Assembly: GCA_905147135.1 (NCBI GenBank)
Contig: LR990044.1
Coordinates: forward strand, 5,026,122 to 5,090,121
Reading direction: 5' to 3'
DNA: 64,000 nt
Source: Blastobasis lacticolella
Lineage: Eukaryota > Arthropoda > Insecta > Lepidoptera > Blastobasidae
The position numbers and the translations under genes were made by a program. Of this stretch, positions 1 to 8,673 are shown one piece after another. Every line of letters begins with the position of its first letter. Position 1 is the stretch's first letter. The notes below the pieces were generated by a model, which saw only the letters and a program-made list of their open reading frames with translations, searched no databases and was not told the origin of the DNA.

Positions 1-268
1 TCTTCTATTTTCTTTGTCTGTAAAGTAATATCAGTATTTGTTTGTGAATATTTGCCAATTTGCTCAAATTTTTGTTAACTATTTGTTAATATGCTACTTA
101 GTTTAGTTAGTGTTCATATGTGTTTCTATGTTTTTGTTTCGACCTGAATTTGACATACCATACTAGTTTTAAGTCCGCCGTTGTACGTAACAGTGCATTA
201 GGTTTGACTAAATAAATAAAAAATGTGAATATAAACAAACAACACAAGAACAACCTTAATTAATTAAC

Positions 269-459
269 GAAGTAACATAAACACTTTCCCTACACATATT
301 ATCGGGTTTGTTACCACGGTTAGTATTGTTTTTACTCGTGACCATGACGCATGCAACTGCGTCGAAATATCGAGGTAAAAACAATACTAACCGTGGTAAC
401 AAATATGTGTAGTGAATAACCACGAAAGTCTTAAAACCTATAGAAGTAACATAAACACT
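269..459. repeat. Hairpin element flanked by 17-bp direct repeats
   Basis: The arms at 310-335 and 375-400 are a perfect 26-bp inverted repeat (GTTACCACGGTTAGTATTG and onward); pairing continues outward to 291 and 412 with a 7-bp interruption. The loop (336-374) holds the palindrome TCGAAATATCGA. Outside the hairpin, GAAGTAACATAAACACT occurs identically at 269-285 and 443-459, which looks like a target-site duplication around a non-autonomous element of about 157 bp. A 17-bp duplication suits LINE-mediated insertion better than a cut-and-paste DNA element. No coding capacity. The family is not recognised. Confidence 0.6.
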
Positions 460-561
460 GACAAAATTAGACCGAAATAATGAGAAAAAATTTTACGAGA
501 GAAAGAGAAGGCGATATGTAAGAGAGACAGCGCTATTTCTATCACGGCGTGGTGAGGCGCC

Positions 562-600
562 TATAAAGACTAGCGCCACGGGTGCAACGGCATACATTCG
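562..600 (+). promoter_or_regulatory. TATA box and probable start region of the small gene at 653
   Basis: TATAAA lies at 562-567, and a pyrimidine/CA-rich stretch (CATACATT, 591-598) lies about 30 bases downstream, the normal TATA-to-start distance. This gives a 5' leader of only about 60 bases before the ATG at 653, as is usual for replication-dependent histone genes. The local rise in GC content compared with both flanks supports a functional promoter rather than chance. The start site itself is inferred. Confidence 0.5.
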
Positions 601-652
601 CCGAACCGACGCGCACCTACACACACGTCCCTCCGTACAACTTGCAATCGAT

Positions 653-880
653 ATGGCTCCTCCAAAGTCTGGAATAAAGAAGCAGAGCAAGGACGAGCTA
701 TCGCTTCAGATAGACAAGCTGCTACAGAGAATTAAGAAGAAAAGCAAAGAGGAGCACGAGCGTTCAGAAAGAGGAGTCGACGATATTAACCGGCTCCTAG
801 GCGATATGACTGTTCAGTCAAATTGCGATAGCGCTTGCCGTAACAGCAGGTCGCCTGCTGCAAGGCCTATGGACCATTAA
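653..880 (+). CDS. Small lysine-rich protein gene with histone-type 3' end
   Basis: The product is 75 residues, not recognised as a histone or any family I know. Residues 4-40 are strongly basic (SGIKKQSKDE, LQRIKKKSKEEHERSER); residues 15-50 could form amphipathic helix or coiled coil (LSLQIDKLLQRIKKK, VDDINRLLGDM). The C-terminal 20 residues are Ser/Arg/Pro-rich. The ATG at 653 sits in a good context (ATCGATATGG), follows a short leader and a TATA box, and the frame has no intron. A perfect histone mRNA 3' stem-loop begins 34 bases after the stop. TATA, short leader, no intron and stem-loop together are the layout of a replication-dependent histone gene, so S-phase-coupled expression and a nuclear, chromatin-related role are inferred. 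It may instead be a decayed or very diverged histone-cluster gene. A GT at 840 could be a donor, but nothing requires splicing. Confidence 0.5.
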   Translation: MAPPKSGIKKQSKDELSLQIDKLLQRIKKKSKEEHERSERGVDDINRLLGDMTVQSNCDSACRNSRSPAARPMDH

Positions 881-910
881 ATCGAAATGAATTAATGGTC
901 AGGCGGCATA

Positions 911-933
911 GAAAGGCCCTTTTCAGGGCCACA
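911..933 (+). terminator. Histone mRNA 3'-end stem-loop
   Basis: GAAA-GGCCCT-TTTC-AGGGCC-ACA has a 6-bp perfect stem (915-920 with 925-930), the four-base TTTC loop, an A-rich 5' flank and an ACA 3' flank. This matches the metazoan stem-loop that is bound by SLBP and replaces the poly(A) tail on replication-dependent histone mRNAs. A short purine run (CAGAAAG, about 943-949) follows at the distance where a U7 snRNA target would lie. It starts 34 bases after the stop codon of the small gene. Confidence 0.75.
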
Positions 934-1165
934 TAAAATTCAGAAAGTTTCTTTGAATTGCGATTATACCAAATACGATCTTTATCTATATTATTTTGCT
1001 TGGCTTTTATTTAAATTTAATTAACATTGACTTTTTGCACTGTTGTAAATTTTTTCTTTACAGACCGTTTTCCTTTGACATTTTTTCATTATGTTATCCT
1101 TAATAACATGTTAACCTTTACCATTTTACCATTGTGCAATTGTATTATTTTATTATTATGTTACA

Positions 1166-1420
1166 GAAAAAGAGTTGAGCTATTTCGCTGAGCTGCCTTG
1201 AGGGGACAGGGAAGCCGAGACGAACCAAGCTAAGCTACGTTGAGCTGAGCCAAGCTGATCCTAGTTGAGCTATAGGAATTGCTAAGCTGTACAGTTTAAA
1301 TGGTCAGCATTTCTATCAGCTCAGCTCGGATCAGCTTGGCTCAGCCCAACGTAGCTCGTCTTGGCCAAGCACGACTTCCCCTCAATGCAGCTTAGCGAAA
1401 CATCTCAACTTTCTTTCTCT
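1166..1420. repeat. Palindromic MITE-like element
   Basis: The left arm (1166-1285) and right arm (about 1306-1420) are imperfect inverted copies: AAGAGTTGAGCTATTTCGCT pairs with AGCGAAACATCTCAACTTTC, GAGGGGA with TCCCCTC, and CTACGTTGAGCTGAGCCAAG with CTTGGCTCAGCCCAACGTAG. The arms also contain repeats of AGCTGAGC and GAGCTGA. The spacer is about 20 bases. No reading frame. Shape and size suit a foldback MITE; the superfamily is not assignable from the ends. Confidence 0.6.
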
Positions 1421-2171
1421 TACATGATTATAAAAATAAGAACAGATTTGTTAAGAGGACATAAATACTATTATAGTTTTCTAACACAGATTTTGAGCTA
1501 GCTGTACGATTTAGACATGTGGAATATTTTCGCTTTTTCTCTGTAACATACAAACTTACAAACATACACACTCATACTCCCCATGTATCACTAAAACATA
1601 AACTGACTTTATTGTGCATTATTGTGCAAAACAAACCCATGCCACCTAGAGGTAGGCACTAAAGCATATACCATATTAAATTGCACCAGTAATTTACAAC
1701 AAATAATGTACACTACTATTAAAATTTGATAATGTAATAAATCTGGCACAAGAAATTGTCAATTTTTCTATAGCTCAGTCTGCCTACTGTGATAGTACAC
1801 AATGTAAAAGCCTCTTATCGGAGAATCCAAATCTACACCTGGGATTGCTATGCAGAATAGAACAACGCTTGTGTTTACCAGTGGTCTCACAAAAGCAAGA
1901 TAGAGTCCTTAGCCGTCATTCTCCTTCTCCTTCAAGGAATCTTTCGAAGGATACCATACAAACAATACCATTTAAATAAAAACAATAAAATCTTATACTA
2001 TAAGCGTCTCCCAATTTAGCAAATCTGCTCTGTGCACTACGGTTTTGTCTTCGACCGGTTTCTAAACTTCTTGCTTTACAAGACCATTGGCAACTATTTT
2101 GGCAAATAAATCTGCCACATTGATATTGCCAAGGTTTGGAAAATCAATGTGGCAATGTCAACCATTATTTT
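1421..2171. other. AT-rich non-coding stretch
   Basis: I see no credible reading frame, splice pattern or repeat structure beyond short AT-rich runs. It starts at the edge of the palindromic element and ends at a decayed SINE. Confidence 0.4.
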
Positions 2172-2375
2172 ATTATGTGTACATTAATTGAATACTAATC
2201 GATGCTCTTGCAGCGAGGGAAAACATCGTGATAAAACCCATATATTTAGGCGACTGTATGTGTGACCATAAGCCAATTTGATCAGGTTCGCCTGGTAGGG
2301 TCACGGAGGTCAGATAGCAGTCGTTCTACTGTCATTACCTGATCTGCCAAATTAAGTCATCTCATCATTGAGGAG
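2172..2375 (+). repeat. Decayed SINE body/3' part
   Basis: TGAATACTAATCGATGCTCT, the CATCGTGATAAAACCC segment and GGTAGGGTCACGGAGGTCAG align in order with the fuller SINE copies at 47413-47745 and 47768-48041. The tRNA-derived head is missing and the tail is eroded. Non-coding. Confidence 0.6.
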
Positions 2376-3969
2376 CAGGCACTGAAAATGTCTATTGTTC
2401 AATATGTTTCGCCTTTAACGTGTTAGATTCATTTCTGGGCAATGTTGTTGATTGTAAGCTACATGCTTTATCGAAATAATCATACCTTAAATTATTTTCT
2501 GGATATTATCCACAGGCATTGGTTGTTGTTGTTGTGCCCTCTTACAAGATATATTACGAAATACTACTTGACAAGACAAAGACCTTAAATATTGTGCCCT
2601 CTCTTAAATAAAATATCAGGGTAGGATGAGGACGTCTCTGGTTGACTCATATAGTAAGCTACGGAGTGAAGCATGGGCTGCGAGTAGCGAAGGTTATGCT
2701 CGAGTCAGTCATCAGGCTTTAGAGCAGCTTACCCCTCCTCTGATGAGGGGGCCCTGTTTATTTCCCTCAGACCAAATTAATGAATCTGATTTCAAATTCT
2801 AGCTATGAAACTTTTGGCAAATTAATCTGTAATCTAATTAACTCTTGTAATTCTTTAACAATATAATTCCATACCTGTTTATACTTCTCCACTCTAAAAG
2901 CATCGGGGTTACTAACACCATAACGTAGAGTTCCATGGACGATCACAAATGGCCTTAACCCGGCTTCTGTTAGGTTGGATCATAATGAGCCAAGACATTT
3001 TTAAACGCCCATATTTTTAAAGTGATCATGTGAAGTTATCGGGCTTATCAGTAGCTGCAGTTGTTACCCCGCCCCTTTAGTTTCTAAAACCGGTTTAGTC
3101 GGTGTGCACAAGCGGTCAAACATCAAACAGGTAAATATGACCCAACCTTACATTCCATGTAACCTTTTTATACCAATTACGTTTAAACATTTATATGATT
3201 TGAATATATATTTTAAATGTTATTTTGGATATTTTAGTTTAACTTGCACAATGGACCGAGAAGAACGTGAAAGACAGCTAATTTTAGCGCTAATACTGAT
3301 TTTCTACCATACAGACCGGGTAAATTAGTTTCAAAACATCGCAAGTAGGTTTTCCAGTCTGACGGTTTAGTAGCGGTAGTGATAGAGCTTAGGTTTCAGT
3401 GTGGATGAGTGTGTGTGTGAAAAGTATGAGAGTTTGTTTGCTCTATGAAAGGGTGGACGTTACACCCTCTACCTCAATGGACGGGCTACGTCTTTCCACC
3501 TAATTGGTTTTACAGTAATGACCAGCAAATAATATTTTTTTGCTGTTTTTAGAAGTCGTCTTTGTTATTAATTACTTTTCAACAAACAGTTACGATTAAA
3601 AGACTAAAAATATTATTTGGAAACGACCGTATGAAGAAGGTCCTAAGAATCATTTCAGTGCATGTGTGTTTTGGATTGTTTTAAACAATAACCTTACTAA
3701 AAAAAGAAAGAACTCATTATTTAATAAATAAAATTATGAGTGGCAACAAATTCAGTAAGTATACAATTGCATCGCGAGTACCTATAACATTTGGCGTATT
3801 TTGTGTACAGATGTACAGGCGTTTTTGTATGGGTTTATAGGCAGGCGCGAGTGTGGTATTGATTTGGTACATAGAAACGGGAAAATAATAAATGAAAACA
3901 AAATAGCTCTGAACGATATTATTTAATACGCTTTGAATGACCATCATAATTAGGTATCTACTAATTTAC
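2376..3969. other. Intergenic stretch with one possible coding fragment
   Basis: Apart from a short minus-strand open segment (2803-2952), I see no gene. The plus-strand frame at 3104 is AT-rich and looks accidental. A GTT run at 2521-2536 and AT-rich inverted words near 3530 and 3600 are the only other structure. Confidence 0.35.
2803..2952 (-). CDS. Possible C-terminal coding fragment, unknown
   Basis: An open minus-strand segment of 49 codons ends in TAG. It reads like real protein (VHGTLRYGVSNPDAFRVEKY, then an amphipathic VWNYIVKELQELIRLQ). No ATG lies at its head and a stop closes the frame just upstream; a weak acceptor (GTTAAG) adjoins it. It may be the last exon of an undetected gene or a transposon fragment. 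I do not recognise the family. Confidence 0.22.
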   Translation of the reverse strand, partial: PFVIVHGTLRYGVSNPDAFRVEKYKQVWNYIVKELQELIRLQINLPKVS

Positions 3970-3991
3970 GTGGCTAACGAAATATATTTGA

Positions 3992-4376
3992 CGTTTCCAC
4001 GGGGTACGGCTCGAAAGTAGTGATAGGCAAGTTGTGCGAAGTAATGAGTAGATTCGGGTTGTTTAAAGCGATCTGCACAGATAACGGCTCCTCGTTTATC
4101 TCTGCAGAATTCAAAGATTTCTGTAAACGTAATAATATAAAGCATTACACAACTCCAACCTATAGTCCGAGTAGCAACGGGCAAGCGGAGAGTAGTGTCA
4201 AAATCGTTAAACGAGCTTTGAGATCGTTTATTTTATCTGGAATTACTTTGAAAGACATCGGCGCAAAACTACATGAGTTTTTATTTTATTATCGTAATTC
4301 GGAACACAGTACTACCGGTAGGTCACCTGCAGAAATTCTATTCGGGCATAAACTAAGAAATAGATTAGACTGATTA
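3992..4376 (+). pseudogene. Retroviral-type integrase core, partial
   Basis: The frame from 4020 encodes 117 residues with the second and third catalytic residues of a D,D35E integrase: Asp21 in CTDNGSSF and Glu57 in SNGQAESS, exactly 35 residues apart. Downstream FLFYYRNSEHSTTGRSPAE is the usual Gypsy post-core helix region. The first catalytic Asp and the zinc-binding domain are missing; upstream in-frame codons 3992-4019 continue the fold without a start codon. The frame stops at 4374-4376. It cannot encode a working integrase. Confidence 0.8.
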
Positions 4377-5504
4377 ACGATACATAAACCAGTTTCACTA
4401 GACCCCGACCTCGACAGTTGTAACGTAACAAACTGCCTAGCAGTGGGTCAGGTTCAGTTGTAAAATAAGGAATGCTCTGTTAGAGGTCAGTAGCAAGCTA
4501 TTTTATGAGAGATTAATTGGAGGTCGGTAGCCGACCCCTTGAGCAAAGAAAACAAAAGAATCAGGGTAGTGGGTATGTATACAGTCCATCAGTATAATCT
4601 ATTTAAAACAAGGAATTTATCAAAAATAATCTACAAAAGCACAAACGTTATAAAAAAGAGTTTGTCCACATAACCTTCTGTCCGGGCTGGCGCACTTATT
4701 TCACTTTTCAACGCAGACCGAAAGTACCGGTTTGTGAACTGGTTGAGCGACTACGTCAGCTTGGGATTCTTATAGGAGTTGGTGGTTCATGCGACTAGGT
4801 GCATACCCTTAGAACTGGGTCATGATCGGAGATAGGATTTGATGCCTCATAGCATATCCTTTTTAGATTTATCCCGCACACATAACAACTTTTGGCGATT
4901 TATTATCTCAAGGTAACGTCACGTTATAAACTATTCACCTCCAAGGCCGAAGGCTGGGAAAACAAAACTGAACTGAATCCCTCTCTGCTTCCTCTACTGA
5001 AGGCTCGGGTCCTCGTTTAAAAACCTTCTGGAACCATTTGGCACAAAGGAAGATAAGATCTTGTTGGCCAGTAGTCATAGTCAACCAGCCAGTTCCCGAA
5101 ATGGTCCATATTAATTTTCGGACGGTCTGGTGTTCGACAGCCAAGATATAATTCATGCCGACCTGATGAGGAATTGGATCCAGCAGTTATCTAGAATAAG
5201 AGAGGCACAAAAAAGATTAAGATCTCCTTTGACTATTAAAAATTTCACTTGTCATCAAATGACATGACAAGAGTACAATAACAGAAAGAACCCGCTTTTA
5301 ATAAAAATGCGGATTTATGTGTATAATTCGTATTGGAAACCATATATAAATCAAACCCCATCGAAACAAACAACCCTCCGAAGCATTGGGGCCCGTCCGG
5401 ATCCAGAATTGGGGCCGATCCTGCTTTTCATTCGGAAACCATCATTACTTTTATCATTTGGGTGTCTATATATCACAAGTACATTCCCCAAAATCTATTA
5501 TAAT
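4377..5504. other. DNA interrupting the Gypsy remnant
   Basis: No recognisable gene. The only structure noted is a short inverted word, GGTCGGTAGCCGACC, at 4522-4536. The short open frames here have no protein-like composition. The stretch separates two parts of one polyprotein, so it is probably an insertion or replaced sequence; no terminal repeats are visible. Confidence 0.35.
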
Positions 5505-5985
5505 CAAAACATTAATAGAACGTAGTAATCAACATAGTCTGACATACAGAATAAACTTAATTTTCCAGGGAGGAATTATGGACAATCAGAGCCTGAAGGG
5601 CCAAATCCAAAGATACCCATAAAAGGTGACACATTGAAAATAAAAAACATCAACATGCTACACAAAAATGTGTCTAAAAGTCCTAATAACTGTAAGTACT
5701 AACACAAGTCAAAGCAAAACCCTATATTCTATTATATTCAATTTAAATTAAACACATTAGTAAAAACGTAGTTACATCAAATACAGAATTAACATATTTT
5801 CCAGGAAATAATGATTGACAATCAGAGCCTGAAGGGCCAGATCCAAAGATGCCCATAATAAACTAATAAAGGTGGAAAAATTAAGAATAAAAGTGTCAAC
5901 GTGTTGAAAACAACGTTTAAACAGGAGTCCTCACAACCGTAAGTATTACATAAGGCAAAGTAAGATCCTACATATTGCAGTGAAA
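5505..5985 (+). repeat. Tandem duplication of an exon-like unit
   Basis: Two units of about 240 bp (about 5505-5747 and 5748-5985) align over their whole length. In each, TTTTCCAG is followed by the core CAATCAGAGCCTGAAGGGCC and then by CCCATA, and each ends in a strong donor (GTAAGTACT at 5692, GTAAGTATT at 5939). The first unit has one frame open across the whole 123-bp interval 5569-5691 (SEPEGPNPKIPIKG); the second is 134 bp and carries stops. They resemble duplicated exons inside the Gypsy remnant. Confidence 0.6.
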
Positions 5986-6042
5986 GAACAACAGTGCTTA
6001 CAGAATAGCTACTACGGTGGAAAGTGAAATATTAAGTTCCAT

Positions 6043-6561
6043 GTGAACAAATTAGTGTTAGTGAAAATGTACAAATTACAAAAGACTTATTGGGTGCAAG
6101 GTGTGATAGACAGCATCATGGGTAACTCATTATACATGGTACGCATACTAGGAGATGGTTGCAATCAAACAATAAAAAGACACGTCAACCAACTCTTGAG
6201 ATACAAGGGGGAAAGTGTAAGTACATCTTACATCATCGTACATCGTGGTACTGATAGTAGTCCTACGCACGAGAGTGATGGTGATGTTGACGAGGAACCC
6301 ATCGAGATGCCACCAATTATGATGCCCTCGTCATCGCCTCCGCAAAGTCGATGCGGACCTGTCAGCGGCTGCTCACCGCCACGCGCCGACGCCGTCATGG
6401 AGCCTGCCCGCGCCGGAGCGCCGTCGCAGCTAGCCCCCGCCGCGACTGACAGCCCCAATCACAATGCCCGCAGAGACTCGAGCTTTGATGTGTTTGCCAC
6501 ACCTTGTCCACCGCGAACCAGTCGCAACCCTCTCAGGGATTTGTTTATTTTTAGGCAATAA
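6043..6561 (+). pseudogene. Gypsy polyprotein C-terminus (integrase GPY/F-like module)
   Basis: Residues 18-52 of this 172-residue frame show the integrase C-terminal pattern: YWVQGVIDSIMGNSLYMVRI followed by RHVNQLLRYKG. In Gypsy elements this small beta-barrel-like module follows the catalytic core. The rest (residues 70-160) is low-complexity, acidic then Pro/Ala/Ser-rich, and GC-rich, a common tail before the 3' LTR. The first ATG is arbitrary because the true polyprotein begins far upstream and is broken. A polypurine tract and putative LTR follow directly. Confidence 0.65.
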
Positions 6562-6583
6562 TTTTGAGTTAAAGGTGGAGGGA

Positions 6584-6697
6584 TGTTAGTTAGTAAGTAG
6601 AGGGTAGGCTGCGTCCTACTCGTATCGGGCAGTCGTTAATATACCTTCTATTCGTTACGCCGTGTTTTACTTAGCCGCTTCGTAGTCCCAACTAACA
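6584..6697 (+). repeat. Possible short 3' LTR
   Basis: It starts TGTTAGTTAG directly after a polypurine tract and ends CCCAACTAACA, giving the inverted termini TGTTAGTT/AACTAACA and the TG...CA rule. At 114 bp it would be unusually short for a Gypsy LTR, so it may be only the outer part of a longer LTR or an internally deleted one. No second copy is in the window. Confidence 0.4.
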
Positions 6698-7783
6698 GAA
6701 TGCAATCTGGGACCGATATCTACTTAGGTCACTAATTAATTTAAGAGGTGAAACAATTAACTTAATATTTGTGACATGTTAAGACGCAGTAGCCCATTTA
6801 GATTACGACAGTGGGGACAACATGGAACTCTTTTATCGATGTATGAGAGAAATTGTATAGCAAAATAATTATTTAATAATAAAACAATACACTATTAGAA
6901 AATGAAAACATGTAGACGTGGATTTTTTTACATTATTAGTTTTTAATGATTTATCTCTTGATTTATAATTCCAAAGTCTCTAGATGTCTACTAGATTTCC
7001 AGTAATTTAATAATTGTACTACTTTAGCTAGCTCCAATAGCTAGCTCCAATTATTTACTGAAAACTTGTATAGTTGCAAAAGTATTGGAATTAACTTTCA
7101 ATGTAACTTCGGTAACAAACAAATAAACAAACAAGTGAAGCTACATAATAAAAGCGAACAGAAAACTACGCCTCGTACCAACCTGTACCTTGCTCCGGCC
7201 AGTGCGATTACATTAAACAAACAAAGACCCAAACCCTCAGGTCATGATCCGTGAAATTGCTCTCTTAAGTCACTAACCTTCCGATAAGCCGGTAGTGAGG
7301 CCTATAATTCCTTAGGCATCAAAACACATAGTCCTTCAACAAAGTTCTCAGGTTATTGCCTGGCACGCTCGGTTACAGCGAGCACTCATAAATCTACGAC
7401 GCACACAATCTATATTCAAACCAGGTTACGTCAGTTATAGTTGGCCGAGGTCAGTTCAAGGTTCTCGCAAAGATGAGTCGTTGTGTAAATAGAATGAGTA
7501 TGTTACAGTCAATAAGATCGATCTGTCCTAAACATAATATTATCATACGGAAACAAAAAATTATGAATGAAACCCGTATGAGGTATAGCATCGTAACCGT
7601 GGCCGCAAATATTCGTATGGTAATTAGGTTGCATAATGCAACTTATGCAATATTCTCAACTGCAATTCGGTCAATACCTACACTCAGATAAAACGATTGT
7701 CATTTGCTCCCTGATTTCAATTAGAGATCGATAACGTTACACCTCCCCACCTACAGGGTGATTCATGAGCTATTTAGACTACT
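6698..7783. other. AT-rich stretch without a recognised gene
   Basis: Short frames at 7066 and 7473 have no recognisable domain. A duplicated GCTAGCTCCAAT word lies at 7024-7050. Nothing else is supportable. Confidence 0.35.
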
Positions 7784-8008
7784 ATGAACTACATGTTTTC
7801 ATTTTATATAAAAATAAGTGCAAATGTTCCCACCCATGACAATATCGGTCAAGAAGGGAGTGTTGAGCTTGGAGCCATTAACTTTTTGTACAAAACTGCC
7901 TACTACGTGGCCTGCAGGGTTGGAGATTTGAGGATGAGGGAGCTTTTGATGATCAATGGCGCAGTGGGCGACGAACCTAATGAAGTACTTGAATTGACTT
8001 TGAGGTAG
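7784..8008 (+). CDS. Possible ankyrin-like segment upstream of the vankyrin-like gene
   Basis: A 74-residue frame whose middle (TAYYVACRVGDLRMRELLMI) resembles one ankyrin repeat: helix, turn, helix, then a Gly-Ala ending. It lies about 140 bases upstream of the next gene in a different frame. The interval has an acceptor-like TTGTATTGCAG at 8120-8130, so it may be a separate exon or the remains of a neighbouring family member. The first 25 residues are less convincing. Confidence 0.3.
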   Translation: MNYMFSFYIKISANVPTHDNIGQEGSVELGAINFLYKTAYYVACRVGDLRMRELLMINGAVGDEPNEVLELTLR

Positions 8009-8151
8009 TTAGCGATACTCCGCTGGGGACTAAACATGTCAATTTTAGTGATACCCTGTAACCTTTATTAAACCTGTTATCAAGCTACCGTCCAAACAAT
8101 CACGTAATTCGTGATTCAGTTGTATTGCAGCGGTTGAACTATAAACTTTCA

Positions 8152-8673
8152 ATGTATCAGCCAATAATCAACATGAGCGGGCTCTGGAACAAAGAAGGAG
8201 AGAATCTGGCGCATTATTTGTGTCGTATCGGAGGCGTAGACGATTTGATGTTCCTTCACGACGGAATAGACAATGAAAACAGACATTGCTTGATGGAACA
8301 CAATAGAAAGGGTCAACAATGCGTTCACGTCGTTTCTTTGGAACCAAGAGATGCTGTGGAGAAGATAAAGCTTTTACGACTATGGGGCGCGAACCTTGAT
8401 GCTAAAGAAAAAGAAGGAAATACTCCATTGCACATTGCAGTGAAGATGAGGAACTGTGAGCTGGTAGAATGGTTGTGCCAGCAGCCTAATGTCAACCGGG
8501 ACATGATGAACAATGAATACATGAGCCCATTTCATGTAGCATTTATGAACAAAGCTGAGAACATGATGAAAGTCCTTCAAAGGAATGGAGCCCAGTCTCA
8601 AGTTCCCTTGCAATCGGAGACTAATTCTACGGACGAAGAGTATGAGCCGCAGTACGAGATTCTGAAGAATTAG
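8152..8673 (+). CDS. Vankyrin-like (polydnavirus-type IkB-like) ankyrin protein
   Basis: About 173 residues from the ATG at 8152 to TAG; the frame is open for nine codons further upstream, so a spliced 5' extension is possible. It contains three to four ankyrin-type repeats. The clearest runs from LRLWGANLDAKEKEGNTPLH to the LVEWLCQQPNVN signature, with a last repeat SPFHVAF and VLQRNGAQ. An acidic tail (STDEEYEPQYE) follows. These are hallmarks of vankyrins, truncated IkB-like proteins of bracoviruses and ichnoviruses that in wasp-parasitised caterpillars interfere with Rel/NF-kB immune signalling; they lack the regulatory regions of true IkB. In a lepidopteran genome this implies acquisition from a polydnavirus. 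The frame is intact. A diverged host ankyrin gene is the alternative. Confidence 0.7.
   Translation: MYQPIINMSGLWNKEGENLAHYLCRIGGVDDLMFLHDGIDNENRHCLMEHNRKGQQCVHVVSLEPRDAVEKIKLLRLWGANLDAKEKEGNTPLHIAVKMRNCELVEWLCQQPNVNRDMMNNEYMSPFHVAFMNKAENMMKVLQRNGAQSQVPLQSETNSTDEEYEPQYEILKN

Larger units (their letters stand above)
3970..6697 (+). mobile_element. Broken Gypsy-type LTR retrotransposon
   Basis: Two pieces of one polyprotein lie in order on the plus strand: an integrase core (about 3995-4375) and an integrase C-terminal module (about 6060-6220). About 1.7 kb of unrelated or rearranged DNA separates them. After the polyprotein stop (6561) a purine-rich tract (AAAGGTGGAGGGA, 6571-6583) leads into TGTTAGTT, the expected polypurine tract plus 3' LTR start. 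Gag, protease, reverse transcriptase and a 5' LTR are absent, so this is the 3' remnant of an element. Confidence 0.65.
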
